Source: DATKYQ01 sp964640665 (lineage in GTDB: Bacteria; Myxococcota; B64-G9). Taken from it: a DNA stretch of 64,000 bases. The stretch lies in the NCBI GenBank assembly GCA_964640665.1, contig CAZXHT010000008.1, forward strand, positions 30,022 through 94,021, in the 5' to 3' direction. Each line of letters opens with the position of its first letter. Positions within the stretch are counted from its first letter, which is position 1. A model generated the notes under the pieces. The model worked only from the letters and a program-made list of their open reading frames with translations, was not told the DNA's origin and made no database searches. This document shows, in pieces, positions 23,895-39,172 of this stretch. The position numbers were made by a program, and so were the translations under genes.

Positions 23895-24393
23895 GTTCAG
23901 TTATTTGTCGAAGGCTCTGGCAGCCATGATGATTCTGGCCTGGCTGGCCGAGCCGGCGCCGGCGGCGCCGCTGACCGTTATCAAGGACCAGGTCGTCCTT
24001 GATAAGCTCCTGGGTAAACACCTGTTCGCGCTGCAGTGGATCTCCTGGAGTCATTTCGGCACAGTCGAGGTCGTCTACGGCGACGGCACCTTGACTATCA
24101 GCGGGTCACAGGAGTCCAGGAAGGGCAACGATTACGTTCGCATCGACGGCGTCATCCCGGAGGTGGGAACGCTTTTCTTCAAGTTCCGAGGCACCATCGT
24201 GACCCGCATAAGCCATATCAACGGAGGCCGGCCCTGCCGGCGGCAGGGCCCAATGACCTTTCGCATCACCGGCAAGCGAAAATACTGGCGCCTGAAACAG
24301 ATGGACAATCCCTGCGACGGGGTCACAGACTACGTGGACGTCTTTTTCCAGCGGCCCAGCGAGCAGTGTTCCAGGCGGCTCCCTGGTCGCTGA
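23881..24393 (+). CDS. Small secreted protein of unknown function
   Basis: A 170-residue protein that overlaps the end of the LCCL gene by 14 bases. The N-terminus has a signal peptide (LSKALAAMMILAWLAEPAPAAP). The mature part is beta-rich (LQWISWSHFGTVEVVYGDGTLTISGSQ, DYVRIDGVIPEVGTLFFKFRGTIVTRISHI), with conserved-looking cysteines near residues 120, 145 and 164. No family recognised. The overlap suggests a linked role with the LCCL protein, perhaps a ligand-binding pair outside the cell. Confidence 0.75.
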   Translation: MILFKFSYLSKALAAMMILAWLAEPAPAAPLTVIKDQVVLDKLLGKHLFALQWISWSHFGTVEVVYGDGTLTISGSQESRKGNDYVRIDGVIPEVGTLFFKFRGTIVTRISHINGGRPCRRQGPMTFRITGKRKYWRLKQMDNPCDGVTDYVDVFFQRPSEQCSRRLPGR

Positions 24394-24463
24394 AGAGCTG
24401 CCCACGCCCTGGATCTCCCGGCTCGACTTGATCCGCCACCGCTCGGGGTGTAAAAGGCTCGCG

Positions 24464-25867
24464 ATGACAGCGCGCGCGACCGGCAAGAAAAATATCGAGA
24501 CCTCCGGCGAAATGACCGAGGAGATCGGGATTTCTTCTATCCAGCAGCCCGTCGTGGTGCCCACGCGGGGAATCCCGCCCGCCAAGATCGACCCGGATGC
24601 GCTCAAGGTGATCCGCAGACTCAACCGCTTCGGGCACACTGCTTACCTGGTCGGCGGCTGCGTCAGGGATCTGCTTCTGAAACTCACCCCCAAGGACTTC
24701 GACGTGGCCACCTCGGCGCATCCCGGGGAGATCCGCAAGCTTTTCCGCAACTGCCGGCTGATCGGCCGGCGTTTCAGGCTTGCGCACATCCTATTCAGGG
24801 GCAGGGTCATCGAGACGGCCACCTTCAGGGCCGCGGCGGGCGAACAGGCACCAGACGGCGACTTGCTGATCCATTCGGACAATGTTTTCGGCGACGAGCA
24901 GGAAGACGCTCTCAGGCGCGATTTTACCATCAACGGCCTGTTTTACGACCCAGTCAAGCGCACGCTGGTCGACTACGTCGGCGGCCTCGAAGATCTCGTC
25001 GGACGCACACTGAGATACATCGGCCGTCCGGACGTCAGGACGCGCGAGGATCCCGTCCGCATCCTGCGGGCGCTCAAGTTCGCCGGCCGTCTGGGATTTG
25101 CGATAGAGCCGGCCACGCTGCGCGCAATCGTGCGTTACCGCAGCCACCTCGAAAAGTGCGCCGCGCCGCGGCTGCTCGAGGAGATCTTCCGCATGCTGCG
25201 CTCCGGCGGATCCGAGGCCTGCTTCAGGTTGATGTGGGAGACTGGAGTACTGAAGATCATGATGCCCGAGGTGGCCCGTTACCTGTCCCGGGCACCGGAG
25301 CGCGACGAGGAACGCGAGCCGGGCGGTGGGTTGTGGGCCTACCTGTCTGCAATAGACGGCTCCGAGCGTGAGTTGTTGAGCAACGCCGTGCTGCTGGCGG
25401 CGGTCTTGCTTCACCCGGTGGCCGATGCCGCAGGGAACGGAGAAGAGTCCTATGGGATCAAGCCCGCTTCCGGGGCGCAGGGGGAAATAGCCCGCCAGAT
25501 GCTGCGCGGAATGGTCATGCGACTCAAATTGCCCAAGCGGCAGGCCGAACGGGTGCAGCAACTGGTTGCCGCCCAGAGACGCCTGCTGAAGATGAAACAC
25601 ACGCGCCCCCCGCCGCGCGCCTTTATGCGGCGCGCGTCTTTCCCAGAGGCGCTCGACCTGTTCGAAATCGGCGTGCGGGCTTGCGGCGAAGGGCGCAGGA
25701 CCCTTCAGCGCCTGCGCCGGGCCTCTCTCCAGGAGGGAGCATCGTCGCGTACTTCCGCCTCGGGGCCGGTGCCGAAGAAAGGATCCACTCCGGGCCAGGC
25801 AGCGAAGCGTGGCCGACGGCACCGCGGCAGGCGGGGCCGTGGTGGAAAAAAGACCAAGATTTCTTAG
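24464..25867 (+). CDS. pcnB: Poly(A) polymerase / tRNA-nucleotidyltransferase family (PcnB-like)
   Basis: A 467-residue class II nucleotidyltransferase. It has the G-G motif AYLVGGCVRDLLL, the metal-binding DFDVATSAHP and the following RRFRLAHILFRGRVIETATFR. It also has the second-domain signatures RRDFTINGLFYDP, VDYVGGLEDL and RTREDPVRILRALKFAGRLGF. This arrangement with a long C-terminal half fits PcnB, which adds poly(A) tails that mark RNA for decay, rather than the shorter CCA-adding enzyme. The last 45 residues are strongly basic (KRGRRHRGRRGRGGKK), probably RNA-binding. ATG at 24464 has AAAAGG at good distance; the in-frame ATG at 24428 lacks one. A CCA-adding role cannot be excluded. 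Confidence 0.9.
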   Translation: MTARATGKKNIETSGEMTEEIGISSIQQPVVVPTRGIPPAKIDPDALKVIRRLNRFGHTAYLVGGCVRDLLLKLTPKDFDVATSAHPGEIRKLFRNCRLIGRRFRLAHILFRGRVIETATFRAAAGEQAPDGDLLIHSDNVFGDEQEDALRRDFTINGLFYDPVKRTLVDYVGGLEDLVGRTLRYIGRPDVRTREDPVRILRALKFAGRLGFAIEPATLRAIVRYRSHLEKCAAPRLLEEIFRMLRSGGSEACFRLMWETGVLKIMMPEVARYLSRAPERDEEREPGGGLWAYLSAIDGSERELLSNAVLLAAVLLHPVADAAGNGEESYGIKPASGAQGEIARQMLRGMVMRLKLPKRQAERVQQLVAAQRRLLKMKHTRPPPRAFMRRASFPEALDLFEIGVRACGEGRRTLQRLRRASLQEGASSRTSASGPVPKKGSTPGQAAKRGRRHRGRRGRGGKKTKIS

Positions 25868-26637
25868 GCCGGTCGGACCCATGTGGTTTCGGCCGCGGCG
25901 ATGGCCTCGTCCGGGTCGAGTGTCCGGACCTCGTGAGCGAAGCGCCTCTCGTTCGGGCCGCCACCCGCAAGCTCCATGATACCGGCCACGACGTTCCGCC
26001 CGGGGCCGACCTCCTTCTGGAAGCGAATGTTCAACTCCCGCAGAACGAAGTTGCGATAAACGTCTGAGGGAACCGTCTCGATCATCCAGTCCAGGTAGCG
26101 CAGGTTGTTGACGTGCTCGTTGAAGTCGATCTCCCAGCGCCGGACGGGGAAGCTTTCTTGCCGATCCGCCGGGCTGCAGGCAACGGGCCGCCGAAAGCGG
26201 CGCTCGATGGCACGTTCGCAATCGACATGGAATGCGCCGGACACCTCGGGGGGCACCCTGGCCACCCGCCTGCGGGCCTTGTCCATGAAGGCCCACAACG
26301 TCGTGGCGCGTGCCACGGGTCCGTGATCGGTTCGCAGCACGAACTCGCGGCGCGAAAGCAGGCGGCCCATCTCCGAGGGCCAGGTGATCACCCTGAGCCT
26401 GGATCGCCAGGGAGGGAAATTGGCGAACTCGACTCGCGTCTGGACGATCATCCAACTCAGACGGCGCTCGCTCAACCAGGGGATCCCGCGGCCGACCTGC
26501 TCGGAGTGCAAGATGGCCGCCTCCTGCATGGCCGAGAGCAAGGAACGTGGGGTTGCTGCCAGGCGGCTGTCCGTGTCCTGGTAACGCAGATCGAAGGACA
26601 TCTCGAACTTCACAGGGTTGCTTGGCTTTTCTTTCAT
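25864..26637 (-). CDS. Acyl-ACP thioesterase (double hotdog)
   Basis: A 257-residue protein of the acyl-ACP thioesterase family, which releases fatty acids from acyl carrier protein. The first hotdog half shows RYQDTDSRLAATPRSLLSAMQEAAILHSEQVGRG and WMIVQTRVEF. The second carries the catalytic segment EIDFNEHVNNLRYLDWMIE with the Asp-Asn-His arrangement. The ATG at 26637 is chosen because it begins the recognisable domain; the open frame continues to 26958 without sense. The ribosome-binding site is weak. Its stop overlaps the end of pcnB by 4 bp on the opposite strand, and it diverges from the first giant lipoprotein gene. Confidence 0.88.
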   Translation of the reverse strand: MKEKPSNPVKFEMSFDLRYQDTDSRLAATPRSLLSAMQEAAILHSEQVGRGIPWLSERRLSWMIVQTRVEFANFPPWRSRLRVITWPSEMGRLLSRREFVLRTDHGPVARATTLWAFMDKARRRVARVPPEVSGAFHVDCERAIERRFRRPVACSPADRQESFPVRRWEIDFNEHVNNLRYLDWMIETVPSDVYRNFVLRELNIRFQKEVGPGRNVVAGIMELAGGGPNERRFAHEVRTLDPDEAIAAAETTWVRPA

Positions 26638-26766
26638 TACCGCCCGAGAGCAATAGTGACATTTACCGCGATCACATGGTAAAAGTAGTACAATAAGCAT
26701 GTCGGCGCAAAAACTCATTCTGGCTGCCGCGCCTGGCGGATGCCGTGTTTTTCCGGGAGGTCTATG

Positions 26767-33785
<7,019 letters not shown>

Positions 33786-33870
33786 CAAAAACCAGGCGAT
33801 TACATTCTCGTAAAGACAGGTCATCGCAATCTCCACGACCGACCGTATTTTTTGGAAGTTGCCGAGACCT

Positions 33871-33899
33871 TTCGCAAACCTACACTTGCATGATAGAAT
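33871..33899 (+). promoter_or_regulatory. Promoter block upstream of the chimeric mini gene
   Basis: TTCGCA (33871-33876), 17 nt, TAGAAT (33894-33899). The block from about 33866 through the start codon is closely similar to the block before lipoprotein E (47298-47365), where the same boxes read TTCGCA and TAGAGT at the same spacing. Its conservation between paralogues supports a promoter. Confidence 0.5.
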
Positions 33900-33933
33900 A
33901 GCGGTGCAACCGACGGGTAAGAGGTATGCTATG

Positions 33934-34404
33934 ATGCAAAAAATGATGGCTGTCGGCTATCTTATGCTCGGCGTTGCTTGGCTGCCGGCGAGTTGTTCCT
34001 CTGACACCGCCGGGCCCAACCGGCCCCCGGTGGCCAACGCCGGGCTCGACCAGATCGTAGTAGTCAATGACACGGTATTTCTGGACGGCGGCGGCAGCTT
34101 CGATCCAGACGGCGACAAGCTGATCTACCACTGGAAATTGCTTGTGGCCCCGGGTATTGACGCCCCGATCGCCGGCGACGATCAGACGGGAAATGGCGGC
34201 GGTGACGGAGGGAGAGGTGGTTCCGATGGAACGGCCGGCGGTGAGGACGGTTTTGCCGGGAGCGATTCGACGGCCGGCGGCGGAGGAGGCGCGGCCGGGC
34301 GCATTCGTATCAACACCCTCGGCGGCTCCGCGAGCATCGGAGGTACAGTCAGCCCGGACATCGCCTCCGGTTTGTTCACGGAGGGGTTCATCCAAGCCTG
34401 GTAA
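33934..34404 (+). CDS. Miniature chimeric lipoprotein (N-terminus of one paralogue, C-terminus of another)
   Basis: A 156-residue product. The start is set at 33934 by alignment with the GTG of lipoprotein E (both then read QK); ATG 33931 is possible. Residues 1-22 are a lipoprotein signal (LPASC), then SSDTAGPNRPPVANAGLDQ and about two-thirds of a PKD/REJ domain nearly identical in DNA to lipoprotein C. At about 34193 the sequence switches to a Gly-rich stretch ending GRIRINTLGGSAS…GFIQAW, the ending type of lipoprotein A. All Cys-rich and jelly-roll modules are absent. It looks like the product of a deletion or unequal exchange. It may still be expressed: 22 bp separate it from lipoprotein B, which would share its promoter. 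Confidence 0.8.
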   Translation: MQKMMAVGYLMLGVAWLPASCSSDTAGPNRPPVANAGLDQIVVVNDTVFLDGGGSFDPDGDKLIYHWKLLVAPGIDAPIAGDDQTGNGGGDGGRGGSDGTAGGEDGFAGSDSTAGGGGGAAGRIRINTLGGSASIGGTVSPDIASGLFTEGFIQAW

Positions 34405-34426
34405 TAATAGTTGAGGAGATTAGGAG

Positions 34427-37400
34427 ATGATGATTATACGGAAACTATCTTTTGTCCTGTCGTGCGCGCTCGCGGTCTGGGTGTTGCCGGCGGGTTGTTC
34501 ATCTGACACCGCCGGGCCCAACCGGGCGCCGGTGGCCGATGCCGGGGCGGATCTGACGGTGAATGCCGGTGAGATCGCGACGCTCGACGGCAGCGGCAGC
34601 TTCGATCCGGACGGGGATGCGCTGACCTACCACTGGAGCCTGCTTGCGGCCCCGGGTATTGACGCCCCGATCGCCGGCGACGATCGGACGGGAATCGCAA
34701 CATTCACCCCCGATGTTAGCGGGCTGTGGGTGGTCGCGCTGGTGGTCGACGACGGCAGGCTGAGTTCGGAGCCGGACATCGTGCAGGTGCGCGTCACAGG
34801 ATGCGGAGATTGCGACGACGGTATTTATTGCAACGGTGTCGAAAGCTGCGCGGATGGGAAATGCGAGCCCGGCACGGCGCTCCCGAACGGTACGGCATGC
34901 ACGGACGACGATCTCTTCTGCACGGGACCCGAGCAGTGCCAGGCGGGTGCCTGCGTGAGTATGGGCAACCCCTGTCCCGTGCCCGCCGACTGCGACGAGC
35001 AAGAAGACACTTGCGGTGACTGTGGAAACGGCGTCGTTGACAATGGCGAGCAGTGTGACCCCGGAGCGCCCCGGAGCGATAATTGCTGCGACGTGGGAAG
35101 CTGCACCTGGACGCCGGCGGGAGAAGTAGACCCGCAAGGATTCTGCTCGGGTGCGCCGGAGTGCCGCCTCGATGTCTGCGACGGTTCCGGCGCGTGCACC
35201 ACGGCGAACGTGACGGACGGGACCGCGTGCACGGACGACGGGTCGTTCTGCACGGGGGCCGAGGAGTGCCTGGGCGGCGTGTGCGCGAGTACGGGCGATC
35301 CGTGCCCGGGCACCGAGTGCAATACCTGCAACGAGGTCGACGATAGCTGCTTCGATTCTGCCGGCACGCCCTGCACGGACGATGGTGTCTTCTGCACCGG
35401 GACCGAGGAATGCAATGGGTCCGGTGCCTGTATGAGTACTGGAAACCCCTGCCCGGAGACGGAATGCAACACATGCAACGAGACCGACAACAACTGCTTC
35501 ACGCCTCCCGGTACATCCTGCACTGATGACGGGCAATACTGCACCGGTCCCGAGGAGTGTGACGGGGCAGGCCAGTGCACCGGGACAGGAAACCCCTGTG
35601 CCGAGACGGAGTGCAACACCTGCAACGAGACCGATGACAACTGTTTCACTCTTTCCGGCACGTCCTGCACGGATGACGGTCTTTTCTGCACCGGGCCGGA
35701 GGAATGCAACGGCTCGGGCGCGTGCGTGAGTACTGGCGACCCCTGCCCGGGAACGGAGTGCAACACCTGCAACGAGCTGGATAACAACTGCTTCACGTCT
35801 TCCGGCACATCCTGCACGGACGACGGTCTTTTCTGCACCGGGCCGGAGGAATGCAACGGCTCGGGCACCTGTGCCAGCAAGGGAAATCCTTGTGCCGTCC
35901 AGGCCGACTGCGATGAGATCAACGACATCTGCGGCGCGTGCGGAGACGGCACACTGAGCGGAGGCGAGGATTGTGACCCGGGAGCCCCCCTGAACGACTA
36001 TTGCTGCGACGTGGGCAACTGCCAGTGGGCGACCGGGGGCAGCCCCGATCCCCAAGGATCCTGCGCCGGGGCGCCGGAATGCCAAGTTGATGTCTGCGAC
36101 GGCGCGGGTGGCTGCGGTACCGCGAACGAGGTTGACGGGACGCCGTGCACGAACGATGGGCTGTTCTGCAGTGGGCTGGAGGAGTGCTCGGGCGGCGCCT
36201 GTGTGAGCAGGGGCGATCCCTGCCCGAATACGGAGTGCAACACCTGCAACGAGACCGACAACAACTGCTTCACGCCTTCCGGAACGTCTTGTACTGACGA
36301 CGGGTTGTTCTGCAGCGGGCCGGAGGAGTGCAACGGCTCGGGCGCTTGTGTGAGCACTGGCGATTCCTGCCCGGGAACGGAGTGCAACACCTGCAACGAG
36401 ACCGCCGACAACTGCTTCACGCCTTCCGGAACGTCCTGCACGGAAGACGGGTTGTTCTGCAGCGGGCCGGAGGAGTGTAACGGCACGGGCGCTTGTATGA
36501 GCACGGTCGATCCCTGCCCGAACACGGAGTGCAACACCTGTAACGAGATCGACAACAACTGCTTCACGCCTTCCGGCACGTCCTGTACTGACGACGGTCT
36601 TTTCTGCAGCGGGCCGGAGGAGTGCAACGGCTCGGGCGCTTGTGTGAGCACGGGCGACTCCTGTCCGGGGACTGAGTGCAATACCTGCAACGAGACCGAC
36701 GACAACTGCTTCACGTCTTCCGGCACATCCTGCACGGATGACGTGTTGTTCTGCACAGGTATCGAGGAGTGCGACGGTTTAGGCGCCTGCGTTGGCTCTG
36801 GCGATCCCTGCACCACGGGCGATGCCTGCAACAACACCTGCAACGAGGGCAGCGGCGATTGCTTCTCGCCCGCCACGACTTCCTGCGACGACGGCGATCC
36901 ATGTACCAGCACCGCCGCGTGCGACGGAATCGGCAACTGCATTCCCGGTGCGATAGACAAGGACGCGGACGGCGATACATTCATCGACATCGCCTGCGGC
37001 GGCACCGACTGCGATGACGGCGACCCCGAAGTGAACACGAGTAAGCCCGAGGGCCCCGTCTGCGATCCAAGTTCAACCTGCTTCGACGGAAAGGACAACA
37101 ACTGTGATAACGACACGGACACCGACGACGCCAACTGCCAGGCGACGGGTTACATCTGTGTCTCCGGGCCGGCGAACCAGGTTCCGACGGGCGCTCCCGG
37201 CGACACGATAACGGTCCGCCTGGACGGGTCGAGCTACGATCCCGGCCAGATCGTCTGCTACACCGACACTGGCCGCCTGCTTCCGGTAAACAACCTGCTC
37301 GCAAACGACTTCGAGTCGGACATGGCGAGATTTTCCATAAGCGACGCTGCGCGGGTGGGCCGGTCGAACTGGGCCCAGAGCCCGTTCAGCCCCGGCTTAA

Positions 37401-39109
37401 TGGGCGCCTATATCTGCAGTGACGGTGACTGGTTGATGACCGATCCTATAGATACCACGGGCCGCACCCGAATCCGGCTCAGGTACGCCGCGACAAGCTG
37501 GGGTTTGGACAACCAGGAGTACTCTATTACCGAGTACTCTCCGGATGGCGGCGGCACCTGGTACGTCCTGGATATCAGTGGAGACAACTACAATCAATAC
37601 TGGCAATGGTACACCCACGTTCTCCCGCCCAGCTGTGAGAATGTCACCAACCTGCGGATACGTTTTCGCAGAAGAGCGGGAGACAACAACGAGTGCACAT
37701 TCGTTGACGACGTGTCCATTGACGACTTGCCGGATCCCACTGTGGGCTGGACGGTGCTTTCCAATCACTTCGAGACTTCAGAGGGCAACTCACCGGCCGA
37801 TATTTGCAACGGCGAGACCATCACCGTGTTCACGAGCCAGGGCGACGACGCGGATATCTGCCTGCGGTCGGACGCCCAGAACCCGGTTACAGGGGGAAGC
37901 CAGGGCGTGAGAATCGCGGACAACCAGCCCTCATACCTTACCGATCCCGATGTGAATACCACCTACGTGCCTGCCGGAAGCGACCTGGTCTCCGAGTTTT
38001 ACATGGAGGAGTATGGCGACCCGGGGAACGACTCTTACGCCAACGCGTGGTACTACGACGGTGCCACCTGGTTCCGGATGAACGGGGTGGGAGTCGACAC
38101 GAGGGACGAGTACGACTGGTTCCGCTTCGTCTGGGAGCAAGATGCCATCGGTATAAGCAACGCACAGGTCAGATTCTACATACCGGCGGAAAGTAATATG
38201 AACAACGGCAGGGGAATGTACGTGGACGACTACGAGCTGAACTGGTACAGGGCAAGCCACGACGGCATCGGGGCCTTCACTGACCAAGGCGACGGGACCT
38301 ACACGGCCAACATCCAGTCAGACCTCGGCGGTACGGCCAACGTCACCTGCATCTTCTACGGCGCCGCTACTCCGATCAAGACCGACGACACGGGGGACAA
38401 CTCAGACTCATGGCCGGTGGACTTCAACGCCACCTATGGCTCGCTGGAGTTTTACCTGGACGATCACGCGGAGGCTTCCCCCGTGGATCTGGGAGCTTTC
38501 ACCGTGGAGTGCTGGGCCAAGCTGGATACCGATCAGCCGGGCGCCGAGTCGTATGAATGGATACCGCTGGTAGAGCAAGCCGACCTGGCTCAACAGGACG
38601 TGAACGGCTATGGACTAAGCCTGATTGTGTTCAACCGGCATGTGGTGGGAACAATCGGAAGCTGGAGCAATTTGTACGAGGGCACCACCACCGTTACCAA
38701 CAATGAATGGCACCACTTCGCCGTGACCTATGATGGAAACGACATGAACATTTATCTCGACGGGGTTCCTGATGGGACAAAAAACTATGGTGTTGACCTC
38801 GACCTGTCGGGGGCCAACCGCTTGGAGATCGGCTCCAGCATAGATGGCGGAGGCGACGAGTGGTTTAGCGGAAACATAGATGAGGTCCGCATATGGGACT
38901 ACGCCCGCACGGGTGCCGAGATATCCGCGGGCATGTACATCGAGTTGGCCGGCGGCGAGCCCGGGCTGGTCCGTTACTGGAAGTTCAACGAAGGTTCCGG
39001 CCAGACTTCTCAAGACTTCGCCGGTGGCAACGATGTGCAGCTCGGCTCGACACCCGCGGCGGATGCAGATGATCCATCATGGTCCCCGGACAGGCCCTTC
39101 ATTCCGTGA
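34427..39109 (+). CDS. Giant Cys-rich lipoprotein B with C-terminal LamG domain
   Basis: A 1560-residue protein, ATG with GAGGAG 8 nt upstream. Signal and lipobox (LPAGC), then SSDTAGPNRAPVADAGADL and a PKD/REJ-like domain (about 25-115). Cys-rich modules fill residues of about 125-835, including many short CTDDGLFCxGPEECNGSGACxSTGxPCPxTECNTCNETDNNCF repeats and CGDGTLSGGEDCDPGAP…CC blocks. Next is an Asp-rich, MopE-like stretch (DCDDGDPEVN…DGKDNNCDNDTDTDD, about 845-905). Two jelly-roll modules follow (about 950-1270), then the family linker (GDGTYTANIQSD…VTCIF), and a LamG/pentraxin-like domain (about 1330-1530: FTVECWAKLD, NNEWHHFAVTYDGNDMNIYLDG, GNIDEVRIWDYART). LamG domains bind glycans or proteins, so a surface binding role is likely. 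Confidence 0.88.
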   Translation: MMIIRKLSFVLSCALAVWVLPAGCSSDTAGPNRAPVADAGADLTVNAGEIATLDGSGSFDPDGDALTYHWSLLAAPGIDAPIAGDDRTGIATFTPDVSGLWVVALVVDDGRLSSEPDIVQVRVTGCGDCDDGIYCNGVESCADGKCEPGTALPNGTACTDDDLFCTGPEQCQAGACVSMGNPCPVPADCDEQEDTCGDCGNGVVDNGEQCDPGAPRSDNCCDVGSCTWTPAGEVDPQGFCSGAPECRLDVCDGSGACTTANVTDGTACTDDGSFCTGAEECLGGVCASTGDPCPGTECNTCNEVDDSCFDSAGTPCTDDGVFCTGTEECNGSGACMSTGNPCPETECNTCNETDNNCFTPPGTSCTDDGQYCTGPEECDGAGQCTGTGNPCAETECNTCNETDDNCFTLSGTSCTDDGLFCTGPEECNGSGACVSTGDPCPGTECNTCNELDNNCFTSSGTSCTDDGLFCTGPEECNGSGTCASKGNPCAVQADCDEINDICGACGDGTLSGGEDCDPGAPLNDYCCDVGNCQWATGGSPDPQGSCAGAPECQVDVCDGAGGCGTANEVDGTPCTNDGLFCSGLEECSGGACVSRGDPCPNTECNTCNETDNNCFTPSGTSCTDDGLFCSGPEECNGSGACVSTGDSCPGTECNTCNETADNCFTPSGTSCTEDGLFCSGPEECNGTGACMSTVDPCPNTECNTCNEIDNNCFTPSGTSCTDDGLFCSGPEECNGSGACVSTGDSCPGTECNTCNETDDNCFTSSGTSCTDDVLFCTGIEECDGLGACVGSGDPCTTGDACNNTCNEGSGDCFSPATTSCDDGDPCTSTAACDGIGNCIPGAIDKDADGDTFIDIACGGTDCDDGDPEVNTSKPEGPVCDPSSTCFDGKDNNCDNDTDTDDANCQATGYICVSGPANQVPTGAPGDTITVRLDGSSYDPGQIVCYTDTGRLLPVNNLLANDFESDMARFSISDAARVGRSNWAQSPFSPGLMGAYICSDGDWLMTDPIDTTGRTRIRLRYAATSWGLDNQEYSITEYSPDGGGTWYVLDISGDNYNQYWQWYTHVLPPSCENVTNLRIRFRRRAGDNNECTFVDDVSIDDLPDPTVGWTVLSNHFETSEGNSPADICNGETITVFTSQGDDADICLRSDAQNPVTGGSQGVRIADNQPSYLTDPDVNTTYVPAGSDLVSEFYMEEYGDPGNDSYANAWYYDGATWFRMNGVGVDTRDEYDWFRFVWEQDAIGISNAQVRFYIPAESNMNNGRGMYVDDYELNWYRASHDGIGAFTDQGDGTYTANIQSDLGGTANVTCIFYGAATPIKTDDTGDNSDSWPVDFNATYGSLEFYLDDHAEASPVDLGAFTVECWAKLDTDQPGAESYEWIPLVEQADLAQQDVNGYGLSLIVFNRHVVGTIGSWSNLYEGTTTVTNNEWHHFAVTYDGNDMNIYLDGVPDGTKNYGVDLDLSGANRLEIGSSIDGGGDEWFSGNIDEVRIWDYARTGAEISAGMYIELAGGEPGLVRYWKFNEGSGQTSQDFAGGNDVQLGSTPAADADDPSWSPDRPFIP

Positions 39110-39172
39110 TGGGGCTGACGTATGGAATTACCAGGAACATGAAGAGACCGGACCCCGTCAGGAGATACAGTG

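Noticed and set aside
24791..26662. 623-codon minus-strand frame over pcnB
   Set aside because: Arg/Pro/Gly-rich shadow of pcnB and the thioesterase in another frame.
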